Assembly (NCBI RefSeq): GCF_040149665.1
Contig: NZ_JBEFLP010000001.1
Coordinates: 2,170,001-2,234,000 of the forward strand
Length of the DNA: 64,000 nucleotides
Direction: 5' to 3'
Source of the DNA: Sulfitobacter sp. HNIBRBA3233
GTDB taxonomy: Bacteria; Pseudomonadota; Alphaproteobacteria; Rhodobacterales; Rhodobacteraceae
How positions within the stretch are numbered: the stretch's first letter is position 1; each line of letters begins with the position of its first letter. The translations under genes were made by a program, and so were the position numbers. This document shows positions 51,831-60,541 of this stretch, in pieces. The notes below the pieces were generated by a model that was given only the letters and a program-made list of their open reading frames with translations, did not search any database and was not told where the DNA came from.

Positions 51831-53857
51831 AACGGGTCTCCTGTATCCTGTTTTATCAAGGCGTCGACGGCCACCGCCCCCATGGGGGTGCACATCAGCG
51901 GATTGATCTCTATCTCTTCGACGCGGGAGGCATGCGCGGTCACATAGGATTGCACGGCCATGACGGTATCGCAGATCGCAGCCAGATCTGCACCCGGCGC
52001 CCCGCGATACCCTTCGATCAGGGGCCAAATTCTGAGCCGCCGCAGCGCCGCCTCGACCGCGCGGCGGTCGGCGGGGATCAGGAGGGTCTGTGTGTCCTGC
52101 CACAGTTCCGTCCGCGTCCCGCCCGCACCAACGGTCAGCAAGAACCCGTGCGCAGGATCGCGGACCACCCCGACAAGCAATTCGGCGACGGTCCCCCCCA
52201 CCATTTCTTCCACCAGGTAGGGGCCGTCCCCCATGGCGCTGGCCGCGCCCAGCAAATCGGCAGGCTCAAGCCCGAGACGGACCGCGCCCGCCTCGGACTT
52301 ATGCGCAAGGCCGAGGCGTTTGAGCGCCAAGGGAGGCCGAAGGGTGCCCGCCACCCGGGCCAGGCCTGCGGCCTCCGGTGCGACGCTGCCCTTCGGGATC
52401 GAGATACCGCAGGCAGCGAGTGCCGATTTGGCCGTCGCCTCATCCAGCAGCACCGGTGTGCGGTCCGGTCCCGCGGGAAGCGGTAGGGCCTCTTCGGGCC
52501 TGCGCCACGACGCGGCGGCCTCGGCGGCCGCCATCGTCTCGCTCAGGCCCTGCATCGGTACGACCCCGCCCGCGATCAACCGGTCGGCCACATCGGGCGG
52601 CATCAGTTCCGGCAGCGTTGCCGCCATCGCCACCGGACGGCCACTGCGCGCGGCGACCGCCAGCGCGGCCTCTGTGGCGCAGGTCCAGTCGCGAGGATCG
52701 GTATGGGGGTAGTCGACGATGATCAGCGTCAATCCGATATGGGGAGCGGCCATCGGCAGCCATGCCTCCGTCATCGCCGCCGCATTGCGCCAGACGTAGG
52801 TATGATAATCCAGCGGATTGCCCAGCGCGACCATCGGGCCCAGCGCCGCGCGCAGGGCGCCTGCCTGCACATCGGTCAGCGCCGGAAACGTCACCGCCCG
52901 ACCAACGGCTGCATCCGCGGCAAGGCTGGCTTCTCCGCCGGAACAGCTGATCGACGACAGCTCCGGTGAGGAAAGCGGGCCGACCATGTGCAGCAGTTTC
53001 GCGGTTTCGAGCAGGGTTGGCAAATCCGCCACGCGCGCAATCCCGAGCCGTTTGAGCAAGGCCTCGGCCCCTGCATCCTGCCCCGCAAGAGACGCCGTAT
53101 GCGATACAGCCGCACGGCGGGCCTGATCCGAGCGTCCGACCTTCACCGCGACCAGCGGCACCCCGCGCTCCGCCGCCTTGGTTGCCAGCGCATGCCATGC
53201 AGCGATATCGCCGAAGCCTTCGATATGCAGGGCGATGACGGTCACGCGCGGATCGTCCAGCAGCGCGGTCGCAATCTCGGCCTGACCGGTCTGCGCCATG
53301 TTTCCGCAGGCCACCACATAGGCGATAGGCAGACCGCGCCGCTGCATGGTCAGGTTGATCGCGATGTTCGACGATTGCGTCAGGATCGCCACACCCCGCG
53401 AAACGGGCTTGCATCCGTGCTGGTCGGGCCAGAGCAGTGCGCCGTCCAGCGCATTGATGAAGCCGTAGCAGTTCGGGCCCAGCACCGGCATTGCACCGGC
53501 CGCTTCGACCAGACGCGCCTGCAGATCCGATCCCGACGCATCCTCGGCCAGCGCCTCGGAGAAACCGGAAGCAAAGCAGACCGCACCGCCAGCCCCGATC
53601 CGCGACAGCCGCGCCACGACATCGACGGTCGCGAACCTGTTGACCCCGACAAAGGCCGCATCGGGCGGCGTATCCAGATCCTCGACCGCGGCAACAGCCT
53701 GCACCCCTTCGACGACCGGCATCTTGGGGTGCACCACGTCGATGCGCCCCGCAAATCCCATCAGGCGGGTCTGCCTGATGATCTCGGAACACCATGCGCC
53801 ACCACCGATGACCGCGACAGACGCGGGGCGGAACAGACGCGACAGATCACGCGCCAC
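51827..53857 (-). CDS. ADP-forming acetate/acyl-CoA ligase family protein
   Basis: A 676-residue fused acyl-CoA synthetase. The order is a CoA-binding Rossmann domain (LFRPASVAVIGGGAW, about 5-130), a succinyl-CoA-ligase-like domain (about 145-290, with QSSNIAINL and GRSDQARRAAVSHTASLAG bearing the phospho-His region) and an ATP-grasp domain (about 465-676). The start is GTG 53857. Its end overlaps caiD by four bases. It could activate carnitine or a related acid without a CoA transferase. Substrate is not determined by sequence. Confidence 0.82.
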   Translation of the reverse strand: MARDLSRLFRPASVAVIGGGAWCSEIIRQTRLMGFAGRIDVVHPKMPVVEGVQAVAAVEDLDTPPDAAFVGVNRFATVDVVARLSRIGAGGAVCFASGFSEALAEDASGSDLQARLVEAAGAMPVLGPNCYGFINALDGALLWPDQHGCKPVSRGVAILTQSSNIAINLTMQRRGLPIAYVVACGNMAQTGQAEIATALLDDPRVTVIALHIEGFGDIAAWHALATKAAERGVPLVAVKVGRSDQARRAAVSHTASLAGQDAGAEALLKRLGIARVADLPTLLETAKLLHMVGPLSSPELSSISCSGGEASLAADAAVGRAVTFPALTDVQAGALRAALGPMVALGNPLDYHTYVWRNAAAMTEAWLPMAAPHIGLTLIIVDYPHTDPRDWTCATEAALAVAARSGRPVAMAATLPELMPPDVADRLIAGGVVPMQGLSETMAAAEAAASWRRPEEALPLPAGPDRTPVLLDEATAKSALAACGISIPKGSVAPEAAGLARVAGTLRPPLALKRLGLAHKSEAGAVRLGLEPADLLGAASAMGDGPYLVEEMVGGTVAELLVGVVRDPAHGFLLTVGAGGTRTELWQDTQTLLIPADRRAVEAALRRLRIWPLIEGYRGAPGADLAAICDTVMAVQSYVTAHASRVEEIEINPLMCTPMGAVAVDALIKQDTGDPL

Positions 53858-54109
53858 GGAACGCGGGCCTCAGGCGAAAAACCATTCCTCCGGCGGGATA
53901 GTGCGTGGCCGGACGAGGTATCGCTTCACGGACAAACACCGGCGCAAGATACGCCTGCCAGAGAGCCGTGGGCCGCGCCAAGGAGCAACGCGGTGGTTTG
54001 CTCCTCGAGCCCCTGCCTATGCCGCGCCGGCTATCGCTGTCGGCCCTGTATTTTCCGGTACCGCCTGCCCTCAGGCCGAGGGCCGGCTGGCACCCCGCGC
54101 GATGCCGCC

Positions 54110-55273
54110 TCACGCGCCCAGCGCCCGGAGAAGATCGCGGCTGATGATATGTCGCTGGATCTCGCTTGTGCCGTCCCAGATCCGCTCGACCCGCGCATCG
54201 CGCCAGAACCGTTCCAGCGGATAGTCGTCCATCAGCCCCATGCCACCGTGAATCTGGATCGCAGCATCCGTAACCCGCGCGAGCATCTCCGACGCATAAA
54301 GCTTGGCCGACGCGATTTCGCGGTTCGCGGGCAGCCCCTTGTCCAAACGGTCCGCCGCGGCAAGCGTCAGCAGGTCTGCCGCATCGATTTCGGTGATCAT
54401 ATCGGCGATCTGGAAGGACACGCCCTGAAATTTTCCGATCTGCTGGCCGAACTGGCGCCGCTCGGCGGCGTAGCCGAGCGCGTAGTCGAAGACGCGGCGC
54501 GCGCGGCCGACGCTCATGGTGGCAACCGTGATCCGCGTGGCGTAGAGCCACGTGTTCATCACCTCGAAACCGCCATCGACCTCGCCCAGAACCTGCGCAT
54601 CCGGCAGGCGGCAATCGTCAAATTCGAGGATCATGTTCTTGTAGCCACGGTGGCTGACCGATTTATACCCGTCACGGATGGTGAATCCTGGCGTGCCGCG
54701 ATCTACGAGAAAGGCGGTGATCCTTTTCTTCGGCCCTTTCGGTGTCTGGTCCTCGCCGGTGGCGATGAACACGATCACGAAATCCGCGTGGTCGGCGCCG
54801 GAAATGAAGTGCTTGGTCCCGTTGACGATCCAGTCGCCGCCATCACGGACGGCAGCGCATTTCATGCCGCGCACATCCGATCCGGCACCGGGTTCGGTCA
54901 TCGCCAGCGCGTCCATGCGGTCGCCGCGCACCGCGGGCATCAGATATCGGTCTATCTGCTCGCCTTCGCAGGCCATCAGGATGTTCTGGGGCCGCCCGAA
55001 GAAATGGTTAAGCGCCATGGACCCGCGCCCCAGTTCCCGTTCGACCAGTGCGAATTCCAGATGGCTCAGCCCCGCGCAGCCGACGCTTTCGGGAAAATTG
55101 CAGGCGTAAAAGCCCAACTCGATGGTCTTGCGCTTGATCTCGTCGGCGATCTCCTGCGGGACCTCACCGGTACGTTCGACCAGCGCTTCATGGGGATAGA
55201 TTTCTTTTTCGACGAATGTGCGTACGGTGTCGGCAATCATGCCGTGTTCTTCGGTCAATCCGTAGTTTGTCAT
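54110..55273 (-). CDS. Acyl-CoA dehydrogenase, CaiA-like context
   Basis: A 387-residue flavoprotein. The N-terminal helical domain is followed by the flavin-binding AMTEPGAGSDVRGM (near residue 125) and the C-terminal RRQFGQQIGKFQGVSFQIADM and QIHGGMGLMDDYPLERFWRDAR. The catalytic-base position, Glu in YEGT of many relatives, reads IWDGTSEIQ here with Asp367. It sits 252 bp from the ligase gene on the same strand. By context it may reduce crotonobetainyl-CoA-like substrates or serve short branched acyl-CoA. Confidence 0.88.
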   Translation of the reverse strand: MTNYGLTEEHGMIADTVRTFVEKEIYPHEALVERTGEVPQEIADEIKRKTIELGFYACNFPESVGCAGLSHLEFALVERELGRGSMALNHFFGRPQNILMACEGEQIDRYLMPAVRGDRMDALAMTEPGAGSDVRGMKCAAVRDGGDWIVNGTKHFISGADHADFVIVFIATGEDQTPKGPKKRITAFLVDRGTPGFTIRDGYKSVSHRGYKNMILEFDDCRLPDAQVLGEVDGGFEVMNTWLYATRITVATMSVGRARRVFDYALGYAAERRQFGQQIGKFQGVSFQIADMITEIDAADLLTLAAADRLDKGLPANREIASAKLYASEMLARVTDAAIQIHGGMGLMDDYPLERFWRDARVERIWDGTSEIQRHIISRDLLRALGA

Positions 55274-55391
55274 GGGGGCGTCCTTGGAAAAGCTGTGGGG
55301 TGGGGCGGATCAGGCCCCACCCGTTCGCCGCCACAGGCGGCGCGTGCTTTTCCAGCGCTTCAGGTCATCGACAGGGGGCTGGCCCGTCGGG

Positions 55392-56147
55392 TCAGGCCGC
55401 ATAATCCGATCCTTCGGTGTCGAGAATCGCCTTAAGCTCGGCCAGATGGCGTGCGTCCTGTTCGGGATATTCTTCCAGTTCCCGCGCTGTTTTCTCTGCG
55501 ATATCATCGGGGATACGGCGCAGGGGCAGACCGGTTTGCAGCGCCCGGATATAGGTCTCGGCCGCGCGTTCGAAATAATAGAGACGGTTGAACGTCTCGG
55601 CGACGGTATCGCCGATCACCATGACCCCGTGGGACCCCATGACCATCACCTTCTGCTTGGGATCGGTCAGCAGGGCCGCGCAGCGCGCGCCCTCGTCCTC
55701 GAAGGCAAGGCCGCCGTATTCCTCGTCGATCACCACGCGGTCGAAGAAAGTGCAGCAGTTCTGGTCGATCGGCGGCAGCCGGCTGTCCTGCAGGCTTGCC
55801 AGTACGGTCGCAAAGATCGAATGGACATGCATCACGCAGCGCGCGTGGCCGCAGGCACGATGCACGCCGCCATGCAGACCCCATGCTGTCGGGTCCGGAG
55901 CGTTCGGCCCTTTCAGCGTGTCGGGATCATTCGCATCTATCAGCAACAGGTCCGATGCCTTGATCCGGCTGAAATGCACCTGATTGGGGTTCATCAGGAA
56001 CTGCGTCCCGTCGTCGTTCACCGCCAGACTGAAATGGTTCGCGACCCCCTCGTGCATATCGAGGCGGGCGGTCCAGCGGAATGCCGCTGCCAAATCCACC
56101 CGCTCCTGCCAGTGGTCCATATTCGCTTTCAACTTTGTCACGCTCAT
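55392..56147 (-). CDS. Class II aldolase/adducin family protein
   Basis: A 251-residue zinc-aldolase-fold protein. The metal ligands are readable in GGVHRACGHARCVMHVHSIFAT (His-x-His, near residues 108-115) and SHGVMVIGDT. NHFSLAVNDDGTQFLMNP is the substrate-loop style of the family. A catalytic Glu in the fuculose aldolase position is not clearly identified. The family includes aldolases, epimerases and non-enzymatic members, so no substrate is assigned. It precedes the acyl-CoA dehydrogenase on the same strand by 118 bp and may be co-transcribed. Confidence 0.84.
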   Translation of the reverse strand: MSVTKLKANMDHWQERVDLAAAFRWTARLDMHEGVANHFSLAVNDDGTQFLMNPNQVHFSRIKASDLLLIDANDPDTLKGPNAPDPTAWGLHGGVHRACGHARCVMHVHSIFATVLASLQDSRLPPIDQNCCTFFDRVVIDEEYGGLAFEDEGARCAALLTDPKQKVMVMGSHGVMVIGDTVAETFNRLYYFERAAETYIRALQTGLPLRRIPDDIAEKTARELEEYPEQDARHLAELKAILDTEGSDYAA

Positions 56148-56218
56148 AAGTCTCTCCCGTTCTGGCCCTCAGACCATCATCTCTGCGCGACAAGGTCCAC
56201 CCCATGCGCGACAGGTTT

Positions 56219-56638
56219 TCACAATGGGCGGCTCGGCACCCACGCGTATCCGTTCCGGCACAATATATAGGCCTCGCGCAGGCCATGCGGTTTATCCGCA
56301 GGCGGTTGCAGGATCGTTCCACCCGCATCCTCGGCACGCGCACAGGCCGCTTCAGGATCGCTTTCGTATAACCTGATCTCGATGCCTGCGCCGCGCGGCG
56401 GGGTCTCGGGCAGCAGCGTCAGGAGGGGGTTCGAATGATAGGTGCCGTCGCTGTGGATCTGGAATACCTGATCGCCGTAGGCCACGATGGCGAAATCCTG
56501 CGTCGCCTGATGACCGCGCATGTCAAACACGCGCTCGAGGAAGGCGACCTGCGCCAGCACATCGCGCACCAGCAGATTGAGCCCGATGCCCCGCAATCTG
56601 GCGCCGAAGGCCTGTGCCCCTACGGTATCGTAGTCCAT
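56219..56638 (-). CDS. VOC (glyoxalase-like) domain protein
   Basis: A 139-residue single-module vicinal-oxygen-chelate protein. It has LNLLVRDVLAQVAFLERVFDM at the N-terminal beta-alpha unit and IEIRLYESDPEAACARAEDAGGTILQPPADKPHG at the second, ending AYILCRNGYAWVPS. The Gly/His-Glu metal residues are partly recognisable. Function unknown. ATG 56638 has GGGAGAGGG upstream. It is divergent from ade with a 47-bp gap, so the two promoters overlap. Confidence 0.75.
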   Translation of the reverse strand: MDYDTVGAQAFGARLRGIGLNLLVRDVLAQVAFLERVFDMRGHQATQDFAIVAYGDQVFQIHSDGTYHSNPLLTLLPETPPRGAGIEIRLYESDPEAACARAEDAGGTILQPPADKPHGLREAYILCRNGYAWVPSRPL

Positions 56639-56685
56639 TGCCCTCTCCCGCTTGAACCTGCCAAAACCCTGTGCCACCAAGGACC

Positions 56686-58488
56686 ATGACGCAAGAAACT
56701 TTCCCCTCCTGGCCCGATGTAGCTGCCGATCTGGTGAATGTGGCCGCCGGGCGCAGCCCCGCCGATACGATCATTACGGGCGGCATCTGGGTCAATGTGC
56801 ATACCCGCGAAACCCTGCCCGACCACGACATCGCTATCGCCCGGGGGCGCATCGCCTTTGTCGGGCCCTCCGCCGATCACTGCCGCGGTGCGGACACCGA
56901 GGTCATCGAGGCCGCTGGCCGCTATATGATCCCCGGCCTTCTGGACGGGCACATGCACATCGAAAGCGGCATGCTGACACCGGCGGAGTTCGCCCGCGCT
57001 GTGATCCCCCACGGCACAACGACCATGTTCACCGACCCGCACGAAATCGCAAATGTGCTGGGCCTTGCCGGTGTGCGCATGATGCACGACGAAGCGTTGA
57101 TGCAGCCGAACAATATCTTCACCCAGATGCCCTCCTGCGCGCCCTCCGCGCCGGGGATGGAGACAACAGGGTATGAGATCACGGCAGAGGATGTTGCCGA
57201 GGCGATGGGCTGGCCCGGCATCATCGGTCTGGGCGAGATGATGAACTTTCCCGGTGTATCCAACGCCGACACGCAGATGCTGGCGGAAATCGCGGCGACG
57301 CAGGTCGCGGGCAAGACTGTCGGCGGACACTATGCCTCGCCCGATCTGGGGCCGGCCTTCGCTGCCTATGTGGCGGGCGGGCCGGCGGACGACCACGAAG
57401 GCACCTGCGAAGCGGATGCCATCGCGCGGATGCGCCAGGGGATGCGGTCGATGATCCGGCTGGGATCAGCGTGGTACGATGTCGAAAGCCAGATCACCGC
57501 GATCACGGAAAAGGGGCTGGACCCGCGCAACATGATTCTGTGCACGGATGACTGCCACTCGGGGACCTTGGTGAACGACGGGCATATGAACCGCGTGGTC
57601 CGCCATGCCATCGACTGCGGCTGTGATCCGTTGGTTGCCCTGCAGATGGCGACGATCAACACCGCCACCCATTTCGGGCTGGAACGCGAGCTGGGTTCGA
57701 TCACCCCGGGACGGCGCGCCGATGTGATCCTGACCTCCGACCTGAAAACCCTGCCGATTGAAACGGTGATCGCGCGCGGGCAGATCGTGGCGCAGGACGG
57801 CACCTGCCTTGTCGATTGCCCGCACTACGACTGGCCCGCCTCCGCGCGCCAGACGGTCAACATGGCGCGCGACCTGTCGGCGGATGATTTCGCCATCGCC
57901 GCCCCAGAGGGCGCCAACGCCGTAAAGGCGAACGTCATCGGGATTGTCGAAAATCAGGCCCCTACCAAGGCCCTGCAATTCGAGCTTGCGGTGACCGAAG
58001 GTCGGGTGCAGCCCTCCGGCGAAGTCGCCCAGATCGCACTCGTGGAGCGTCACCGCGCCACCGGCGGTGTGGTCAACGCCTTCGTCTCGGGCTTTGGCTA
58101 CGAGGGCCGGATGGCCATGGCCTCCACCGTGGCGCATGACAGCCACCACATGATCGTGGTCGGCACCGACAGCGAGCAAATGGCGCTGGCCGCCAATCAT
58201 CTGCGCGCATTGGGCGGCGGCATCACGATCTTCCGCGACGGTGCGGAACTTGCCACCATCGACCTGCCCATTGCGGGCCTGATGTCCGACAGCCCCGCCG
58301 CCGAGGTCGCCGCGAAGACCGACCAGATGATGTCCGCGATGCGGGCATGCGGATGCACGCTCAACAACGCCTATATGCAGCACTCCCTGCTCGCCCTTGT
58401 GGTGATCCCCGAGCTGCGCATCTCTGATCTGGGGCTCGTAGACGTGCGCACCTTCAACTTCATTCCAGTTCTGGAACCCAACGAATGA
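56686..58488 (+). CDS. ade: Adenine deaminase
   Basis: Deaminates adenine to hypoxanthine for purine salvage. Length 600 residues, the usual size. Amidohydrolase metal sites are GLLDGHMHIESGML (near residue 85-98), GLGEMMNFPG, VGGHYASPDL and CTDDCHSGTLVNDGHMN. The C-terminal domain from about 420 (VIGIVENQAPTKALQFEL) is characteristic. ATG 56686 is used, with AAGGA just upstream. GTG 56671 is possible. It overlaps amn by four bases (58485-58488). Confidence 0.93.
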   Translation: MTQETFPSWPDVAADLVNVAAGRSPADTIITGGIWVNVHTRETLPDHDIAIARGRIAFVGPSADHCRGADTEVIEAAGRYMIPGLLDGHMHIESGMLTPAEFARAVIPHGTTTMFTDPHEIANVLGLAGVRMMHDEALMQPNNIFTQMPSCAPSAPGMETTGYEITAEDVAEAMGWPGIIGLGEMMNFPGVSNADTQMLAEIAATQVAGKTVGGHYASPDLGPAFAAYVAGGPADDHEGTCEADAIARMRQGMRSMIRLGSAWYDVESQITAITEKGLDPRNMILCTDDCHSGTLVNDGHMNRVVRHAIDCGCDPLVALQMATINTATHFGLERELGSITPGRRADVILTSDLKTLPIETVIARGQIVAQDGTCLVDCPHYDWPASARQTVNMARDLSADDFAIAAPEGANAVKANVIGIVENQAPTKALQFELAVTEGRVQPSGEVAQIALVERHRATGGVVNAFVSGFGYEGRMAMASTVAHDSHHMIVVGTDSEQMALAANHLRALGGGITIFRDGAELATIDLPIAGLMSDSPAAEVAAKTDQMMSAMRACGCTLNNAYMQHSLLALVVIPELRISDLGLVDVRTFNFIPVLEPNE

Positions 58489-59948
58489 CCCAAATCCTGT
58501 CCCCGAACGCGCCCAAACCGGAAGAGTTCAGCGACGCGACAGCAGCCGTTGACCGGCTGACCGCTCTTTACGACGAAGCGGTCGGTTTCTTGCGCAAACA
58601 TTTCCAGGCAGCGATGGATGGCGGCCCCCCGCAGACCCGGATCCGGGCCTTCTATCCCGAGGTGCGTTTCACCACCTCGACCTTTGCGCATGTGGATACG
58701 CGGCTCAGCTTCGGGCATGTGTCCAGCCCCGGCACTTATTCCGCAACGATCACGCGGCCCGATCTATTCCGCAACTACCTGATCCAGCAGATCGGCCTGT
58801 TGATCGAGAACCACGCCCAACCGGTCAGCATCGGCCCGTCCGACACGCCCATCCCGATCCATTTCGCAGTCGCGACAAACGAAGGGGTCAGCGTCCCGCA
58901 GGAAGGGGCCGCCGATTTCACCCTGCGCGATGTGTTCGATGTACCCGACCTGTCGACCACCAACGACGATATCGTGAACGGCACCTATCAGCCGCTCGAC
59001 GGCACCCAGCCGCTTGCGCCTTTTACCGCCCAGAGGGTCGATTATTCGCTGGCGCGTCTGGCGCATTACACCGCCACCGACCCCGACCATTTCCAGTGTC
59101 ACGTCCTGTTCACCAACTACCAGTTCTACGTGACCGAGTTCGAGGAATACGCCCGCGCCATGCTTCGCGATCCCGACAGCGGCTATACCGCTTTCGTCTC
59201 GACCGGCGACGAGGAAATCACGGATGGAGATGCGCCGCTCAACCCGTCGCCCAAGACACCGCAGATGCCCACCTATCATCTCAAGCGCGCGAACGGCTCC
59301 GGCATCACGCTGGTCAATATCGGCGTCGGCCCGTCGAACGCGAAAACCGCGACCGATCATATCGCCGTGCTGCGGCCGCATGCGTGGCTGATGGTCGGCC
59401 ACTGCGCCGGACTGCGCAACAGCCAGGCCCTGGGCGATTTCGTGCTGGCCCACGCCTATCTGCGCGAGGATCACGTTCTGGACGACGATCTGCCCGTCTG
59501 GGTGCCGATCCCGGCCCTTGCCGAAATCCAGATCGCGCTGGAAAACGCCGTGGCGCAGGTGACGCGGCTGGAGGGGTACGAACTGAAGCGCGTGATGCGC
59601 ACGGGCACTGTCGCCACCATCGACAACCGCAACTGGGAGCTGCGCGACCAGTCCGGTCCGGTCCAGCGGCTCAGCCAGTCGCGGGCCGTCGCACTGGATA
59701 TGGAAAGTGCGACCATCGCCGCCAACGGCTACCGTTTCCGCGTCCCCTACGGGACGTTGCTGTGCGTGTCGGACAAGCCGCTGCACGGTGAGCTGAAGCT
59801 GCCCGGCATGGCCTCGGACTTCTACAAAACACAGGTTTCAAGGCATCTGATGATCGGAATCCGCGCAATGGAACAGCTGCGGGACATGCCTCTTGAGCGC
59901 ATTCACAGCCGAAAACTGCGCTCTTTCGAGGAAACAGCCTTCCTCTAG
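58485..59948 (+). CDS. amn: AMP nucleosidase
   Basis: Cleaves AMP to adenine and ribose 5-phosphate. Length 487 residues. The N-terminal AMN-specific domain (about 1-165) and a nucleoside-phosphorylase-like catalytic domain (about 250-450, GITLVNIGVGPSNAKTATDHIAVLRPHAWLMVGHCAGLR, read in parts, then ALDMESATIAANGYRFRVPYGTLLCVSD) are clear. Coupling to ade by a four-base overlap means the operon turns AMP into hypoxanthine in two steps. Confidence 0.94.
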   Translation: MTQILSPNAPKPEEFSDATAAVDRLTALYDEAVGFLRKHFQAAMDGGPPQTRIRAFYPEVRFTTSTFAHVDTRLSFGHVSSPGTYSATITRPDLFRNYLIQQIGLLIENHAQPVSIGPSDTPIPIHFAVATNEGVSVPQEGAADFTLRDVFDVPDLSTTNDDIVNGTYQPLDGTQPLAPFTAQRVDYSLARLAHYTATDPDHFQCHVLFTNYQFYVTEFEEYARAMLRDPDSGYTAFVSTGDEEITDGDAPLNPSPKTPQMPTYHLKRANGSGITLVNIGVGPSNAKTATDHIAVLRPHAWLMVGHCAGLRNSQALGDFVLAHAYLREDHVLDDDLPVWVPIPALAEIQIALENAVAQVTRLEGYELKRVMRTGTVATIDNRNWELRDQSGPVQRLSQSRAVALDMESATIAANGYRFRVPYGTLLCVSDKPLHGELKLPGMASDFYKTQVSRHLMIGIRAMEQLRDMPLERIHSRKLRSFEETAFL

Positions 59949-60011
59949 GGGTCCGCAGAGGCGGAAAAACGCAAAAAACACCATATATTGTTGGAAAAGA
60001 CGCCACTATTC

Positions 60012-60029
60012 GTTGTGTTTGTCCACAAC
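60012..60029. promoter_or_regulatory. Inverted repeat with DnaA-box-like core upstream of the HU gene
   Basis: GTTGTG (60012-60017), six bases, CACAAC (60024-60029). The right part, TTGTCCACA (60019-60027), resembles a DnaA box with one change from consensus. It lies 60-80 bp before the HU start and could be an operator for that gene. Evidence is weak. Confidence 0.3.
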
Positions 60030-60088
60030 ATGCCGTTACATTCTCGGCGTGAGGCCCAACATTCGGGCGGTCGAAGGAGAAAAACCAA

Positions 60089-60379
60089 ATGGCAACCAAA
60101 CCAATGACAAAAACCCAGCTCGTCGCCGCTCTGGCCGAGGAAATGGACACAGACAAGAAATCCGCCAACGCAGCGCTGGAAGCAGTTTGCAACCTGATCA
60201 CCAAAGAAGTCTCTGGCGGCGGCGCCGTGACGCTTCCCGGTGTTGGCAAAATCTACTGCCGCGAGCGCCCCGAGCGTATGGTGCGCAACCCTGCCACCGG
60301 CGAGCAGTTCAAGAAAGAAGCGGACAAGGTCGTCAAGATGACCATCGCCAAAGCGCTGAAAGACAGCGTCAACGGCTGA
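60089..60379 (+). CDS. HU-family DNA-binding protein
   Basis: A 96-residue histone-like DNA-bending protein. It begins MATKPMTKTQLVAALAEEMDTDKKSANAAL and contains GVGKIYCRERPERMVRNPATGEQFKKEADKVVKMTIAKAL (read in parts), with the arm RNPATGEQ. The ribosome site GAAGGAG lies before the ATG. A terminator follows at 60405-60432. An inverted repeat lies upstream. Whether it is HU or IHF-like cannot be decided, but HU is favoured by length and the RNPATG arm. Confidence 0.9.
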   Translation: MATKPMTKTQLVAALAEEMDTDKKSANAALEAVCNLITKEVSGGGAVTLPGVGKIYCRERPERMVRNPATGEQFKKEADKVVKMTIAKALKDSVNG

Positions 60380-60404
60380 TCTCCGCAGCATTTCACCGAT
60401 GAGA

Positions 60405-60432
60405 AAGGGTCGCCACGTGCGGCCCTTTTTTC
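60405..60432 (+). terminator. Rho-independent terminator after the HU gene
   Basis: AAGGGTCGC (60405-60413) with GCGGCCCTT (60419-60427), a 9-bp stem with one G-T wobble and a 5-base loop, then a run of T (60426-60431). Confidence 0.9.
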
Positions 60433-60525
60433 TTGTTGCGGGCCAATGCCCGCCAACGTGGGGATATTGTGCACTTTTTTGTTGAACATACTTCTGGATA
60501 GACTATCTCGGATTTGAATTCCTCA

Positions 60526-60541
60526 TATAAGATACAACGTG
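60526..60541 (+). promoter_or_regulatory. -10 element and probable leaderless start of the sensor kinase
   Basis: TATAAG (60526-60531) ends seven bases before the GTG start at 60539. Transcription would begin at or next to the start codon, and no ribosome site is visible. A clear -35 hexamer is not recognised. Confidence 0.4.

Noticed and set aside
52988..55435. Long open frame (815 codons) on the plus strand
   Set aside because: It runs antisense through the acyl-CoA ligase and dehydrogenase genes, both with solid family motifs. The translation is low-complexity His/Arg/Gln-rich and matches nothing recognisable.
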